Below, in pieces: positions 62,347 through 64,000 of a stretch of 64,000 nt of DNA. Each line of letters starts with the position of its first letter. Position 1 is the first letter of the stretch. The notes beneath the pieces are model-generated. The model ran no database searches. It was not told where the DNA came from and saw nothing but the letters and a program-made list of their open reading frames with translations. Origin of the DNA: CAVQCA01 sp963710815 (GTDB lineage Bacteria > Pseudomonadota > Gammaproteobacteria > UBA9214); assembly GCA_963710815.1 (NCBI GenBank), contig CAVQCA010000082.1, forward strand, positions 10,931 through 74,930, given 5' to 3'. Both the position numbers and the translations under genes were made by a program.

Positions 62347-62871
62347 TCAGTCGGCGTCGAGGTGGCGCAGAAAATCGAGGTAGGGCGCGGTATCCCATTC
62401 GCGGCCGCCGAGCGCCTGGTAGCGGATGTGGCCCTGCGGATCGACCAGGAAGCTGGCTGGCAGCCCGCGGGGTTGCCACTGTTCCGTCACCAGGCCCCCG
62501 GTATCCATCAGCGGCGTCACATCCGGCGCCACGGTGGCGAGAAAGGTAAACACCTCGTCCTCGGTCTCGGCGGTATTCACCATGACGAATTCGATCTGCC
62601 GGGTCTGCAACTGCTTGATCATGCGCTGGATCGACGGCATCTCGCGCTGGCAGGGGCCGCACCAGGTGGCCCAGAAGTGGACGAAGACCCAGTGTCCCCG
62701 CGACCCGGCGAGATCGTAGGGCTCGCCGTCGAGGGAGTTCAGCCTGAGCGCGGGAGCCGGCGTCCCGTCCACGACCATGACGCCGGGCGGCAGCGACGGG
62801 GCCCCGGCGGCCGGCCAGGCCGGTCCGGTCACTACAAGGCAGCACAACAGCAGGAGTCGCCGGGGTTTCAT
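62347..62871 (-). CDS. TlpA-family periplasmic thiol-disulfide oxidoreductase
   Basis: The 174-residue protein has a signal peptide (LLLLCCLVVTGPAWPAAGA) and a thioredoxin-like domain with HFWATWCGPCQREMPSIQRM and GLPASFLVDPQGHIRY. TlpA/ResA/DsbE-like proteins reduce cytochrome c apoproteins or other periplasmic thiols; the nine-heme cytochrome in this window needs such help, but a direct link is only inferred. Its ATG overlaps the stop of the next upstream gene by four bases. Confidence 0.88.
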   Translation of the reverse strand: MKPRRLLLLCCLVVTGPAWPAAGAPSLPPGVMVVDGTPAPALRLNSLDGEPYDLAGSRGHWVFVHFWATWCGPCQREMPSIQRMIKQLQTRQIEFVMVNTAETEDEVFTFLATVAPDVTPLMDTGGLVTEQWQPRGLPASFLVDPQGHIRYQALGGREWDTAPYLDFLRHLDAD

Positions 62872-63452
62872 GGCGCCGGTTCATCCTTCGCGCAACGCAG
62901 ATTCTCGAAGCGTACGCTGATCATGCCCGCGCGCTTGTTCTTGCCGGTGAGGAAGTCCGCCTGCAGCGTGAACGGTTCAGCGGTGGCAGGCAGGATCACG
63001 TTACCGCCCACCGGCTCGCCGGGTTGCAGATCGCGTTCCCCGGGCAGTTGCGTCCATCCAAAGGTGGAGCGGCTGGCCTGCGGCAGTCCGATCTCTTCCC
63101 AGACACGCTCCCAGTAGTTCCGGTCGAGGCGGTGGAGTTCGCCCTGTGCGGTGAGGAAATGCCAGTTTTTCAGTTCCAGCCAGATGACCTGGTCACCCCG
63201 GTTCTCGATATGGGCCATCACGAAACAGGTTCGGCGCAGGCGCTCGATGGCGTTGTCGGGAAAACCGCGAGCTTCGTAGAAGGCCGCCATCTGGTCCGGG
63301 GTGTTCAGGCGCACGAACATGTAGAGGCCCTCGTTCTCGACGGACGGCGTCGGCGGCGTTTCCGCCCGGACCAGGGCGGAAACGCCCCAGAGCAGGCCGG
63401 CCAGCAGCAGCAAGAGTCGATGAAGTATTGGCGTTCGGTCAGGGAATCGCAT
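62868..63452 (-). CDS. Hypothetical exported protein
   Basis: The 194-residue protein has a hydrophobic N-terminal stretch (LHRLLLLLAGLLWGVSALVRA) and a soluble domain with NEGLYMFVRLNTPDQMAAFYEARGFPDNAI, LKNWHFLTAQGELHRLDRNYWERVWEEIGLPQ and the C-terminal RAGMISVRFENLRC. It is coupled to the downstream redoxin by a 4-bp overlap, so the two probably act together in the periplasm. Start 63452 (MRFPDRTPI) is preferred to 63557. Confidence 0.75.
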   Translation of the reverse strand: MRFPDRTPILHRLLLLLAGLLWGVSALVRAETPPTPSVENEGLYMFVRLNTPDQMAAFYEARGFPDNAIERLRRTCFVMAHIENRGDQVIWLELKNWHFLTAQGELHRLDRNYWERVWEEIGLPQASRSTFGWTQLPGERDLQPGEPVGGNVILPATAEPFTLQADFLTGKNKRAGMISVRFENLRCAKDEPAP

Positions 63453-63759
63453 GTCATCCAGCCCGTTGAGATCGCACCACGGAGGCGTGGCGATCGCCTT
63501 CACTGCGGCACCGGTGCGGCTTGCCAGCCTCACCGGATAGTGCGCTATTTCCATCACGGGGACAACACAGGGACCGGCTTGTTACGGTTGTCTCGAGATG
63601 TCCCGAATTGCACTTGCTCAAGCTCTGATCCTGGTAACTGGTGTCCGTCCATAAACACCGTTTTCACCGCATCGCCTATAGCGCCTGCTTTTGGTGCTCT
63701 ACCTCCTCGGTAACTGCTCCATGCGTTACTCTACCTCCTGCATCCTTGTAGTCGTGCAC
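63453..63759. other. Gene-free stretch, nothing recognised
   Basis: Short frames here have no SD or protein-like composition. The phrase CTCTACCTCCT recurs at about 63697 and 63729, but I assign it no function. Confidence 0.45.
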
Positions 63760-63844
63760 GGCCCAGGCCGGTTTCTCGACCGATACCCGGTCTCACCTTC
63801 TGGCCCAGGCCAGTCTCTCGACCGGTTCCCGGGTATCACCTTCT
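63760..63844. repeat. Imperfect 42-43-bp tandem repeat
   Basis: Two consecutive copies start GGCCCAGGCC and end TCACCTTCT (63760-63801 and 63802-63844), with about six differences. The sequence between the exported protein and the window end has no gene. Confidence 0.7.
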
Positions 63845-63901
63845 CCCTGCAGTCGTGCGGCCTTGCGGTGAGTTTTTCTCTTTATGGATGACCAGTAAAA
63901 T

Positions 63902-63974
63902 AGCCACGAAAACACACGGAAGACAATGAAATTGTGTGTGTAAAGTCCATGTTTTTCCGTGTGCTTCCGTGGCC
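63902..63974. repeat. Family A inverted-repeat element, copy 2
   Basis: The left arm AGCCACGAAAACACACGGAA (63902-63921) and the right arm TTCCGTGTGCTTCCGTGGCC (63955-63974) match copy 1 at 159-230. About 33 bp separate them. The central sequence differs from copy 1, so the arms are the conserved part. Confidence 0.85.
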
Positions 63975-64000
63975 ATTGGTTCTTTGAATATAAGAATGCG

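Overview
The window is about 62% GC and densely packed with genes whose order and products are typical of free-living gammaproteobacteria. Diagnostic blocks are rsmA-apaG-apaH and pdxA-surA-lptD next to amgK-murU, zapB-like-zapA-6S RNA-fau, pepP-ubiH-ubiI, and ybeD-lipB-lipA. The high GC, a two-subunit glycine decarboxylase (gcvPA/gcvPB) and a nine-heme lipoprotein suggest a Chromatiales/Ectothiorhodospiraceae-like environmental bacterium. That placement is an inference. I see no phage, integrase, transposase or CRISPR array.

Layout. 0-5.5 kb: rpiA and ilvA diverge, then a Lys/Ala-repeat histone-like gene, an EVE-domain protein, fau, 6S RNA, zapA and a ZapB-like gene. 5.7-9.7 kb: pepP and two ubiquinone hydroxylases. 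9.9-16.4 kb: a tandem glycine riboswitch with a terminator, followed by gcvT-gcvH-gcvPA-tpx-gcvPB and a PfkB-family kinase. 16.4-23.7 kb: unknown membrane and small proteins, a DUF255 thioredoxin-domain protein, and a three-gene lipid/glycan cassette (GT2, LABN domain, ArnT-like GT). 23.9-30.4 kb: lgt, thyA-folA, apaH/apaG/rsmA and pdxA. 30.5-36.3 kb: surA-lptD, with amgK-murU diverging from it. 36.3-44.6 kb: a GCS2-type ligase/M14 deacylase pair, a cellulose-synthase-like BcsA with BcsS, and a gamma-glutamyltransferase. 44.6-53.9 kb: lipA/lipB/ybeD, several envelope or unknown genes, a membrane spermidine-synthase-like protein and an exported PCMT. 54-64 kb: a DCC-LMF fusion, a nine-heme PKD lipoprotein, a secreted Ala/Pro-rich protein, an alpha/beta hydrolase, SixA and a TlpA-like pair.

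Two features stand out. First, intergenic spaces carry two families of short inverted-repeat elements. Family B (arms built from CGCAAAG units) has six complete copies and one solo arm. Family A (arms built from CACGGAA units) has one copy near each end of the window. In several B copies the two arms share the same variant bases. Second, lptD, murU and bcsA each carry one extra base that breaks an otherwise complete reading frame, all within 33.5-41.3 kb. This is either locally poor sequence or genuine decay. In bcsA the break falls inside the PilZ c-di-GMP-binding RxxxR motif.

Functionally the window is mostly core metabolism (glycine cleavage with lipoate synthesis, folate/thymidylate, ubiquinone, PLP, peptidoglycan recycling) and outer-membrane biogenesis (surA, lptD, lgt, lipid A tailoring). 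A smaller accessory layer covers exopolysaccharide and extracytoplasmic redox chemistry.
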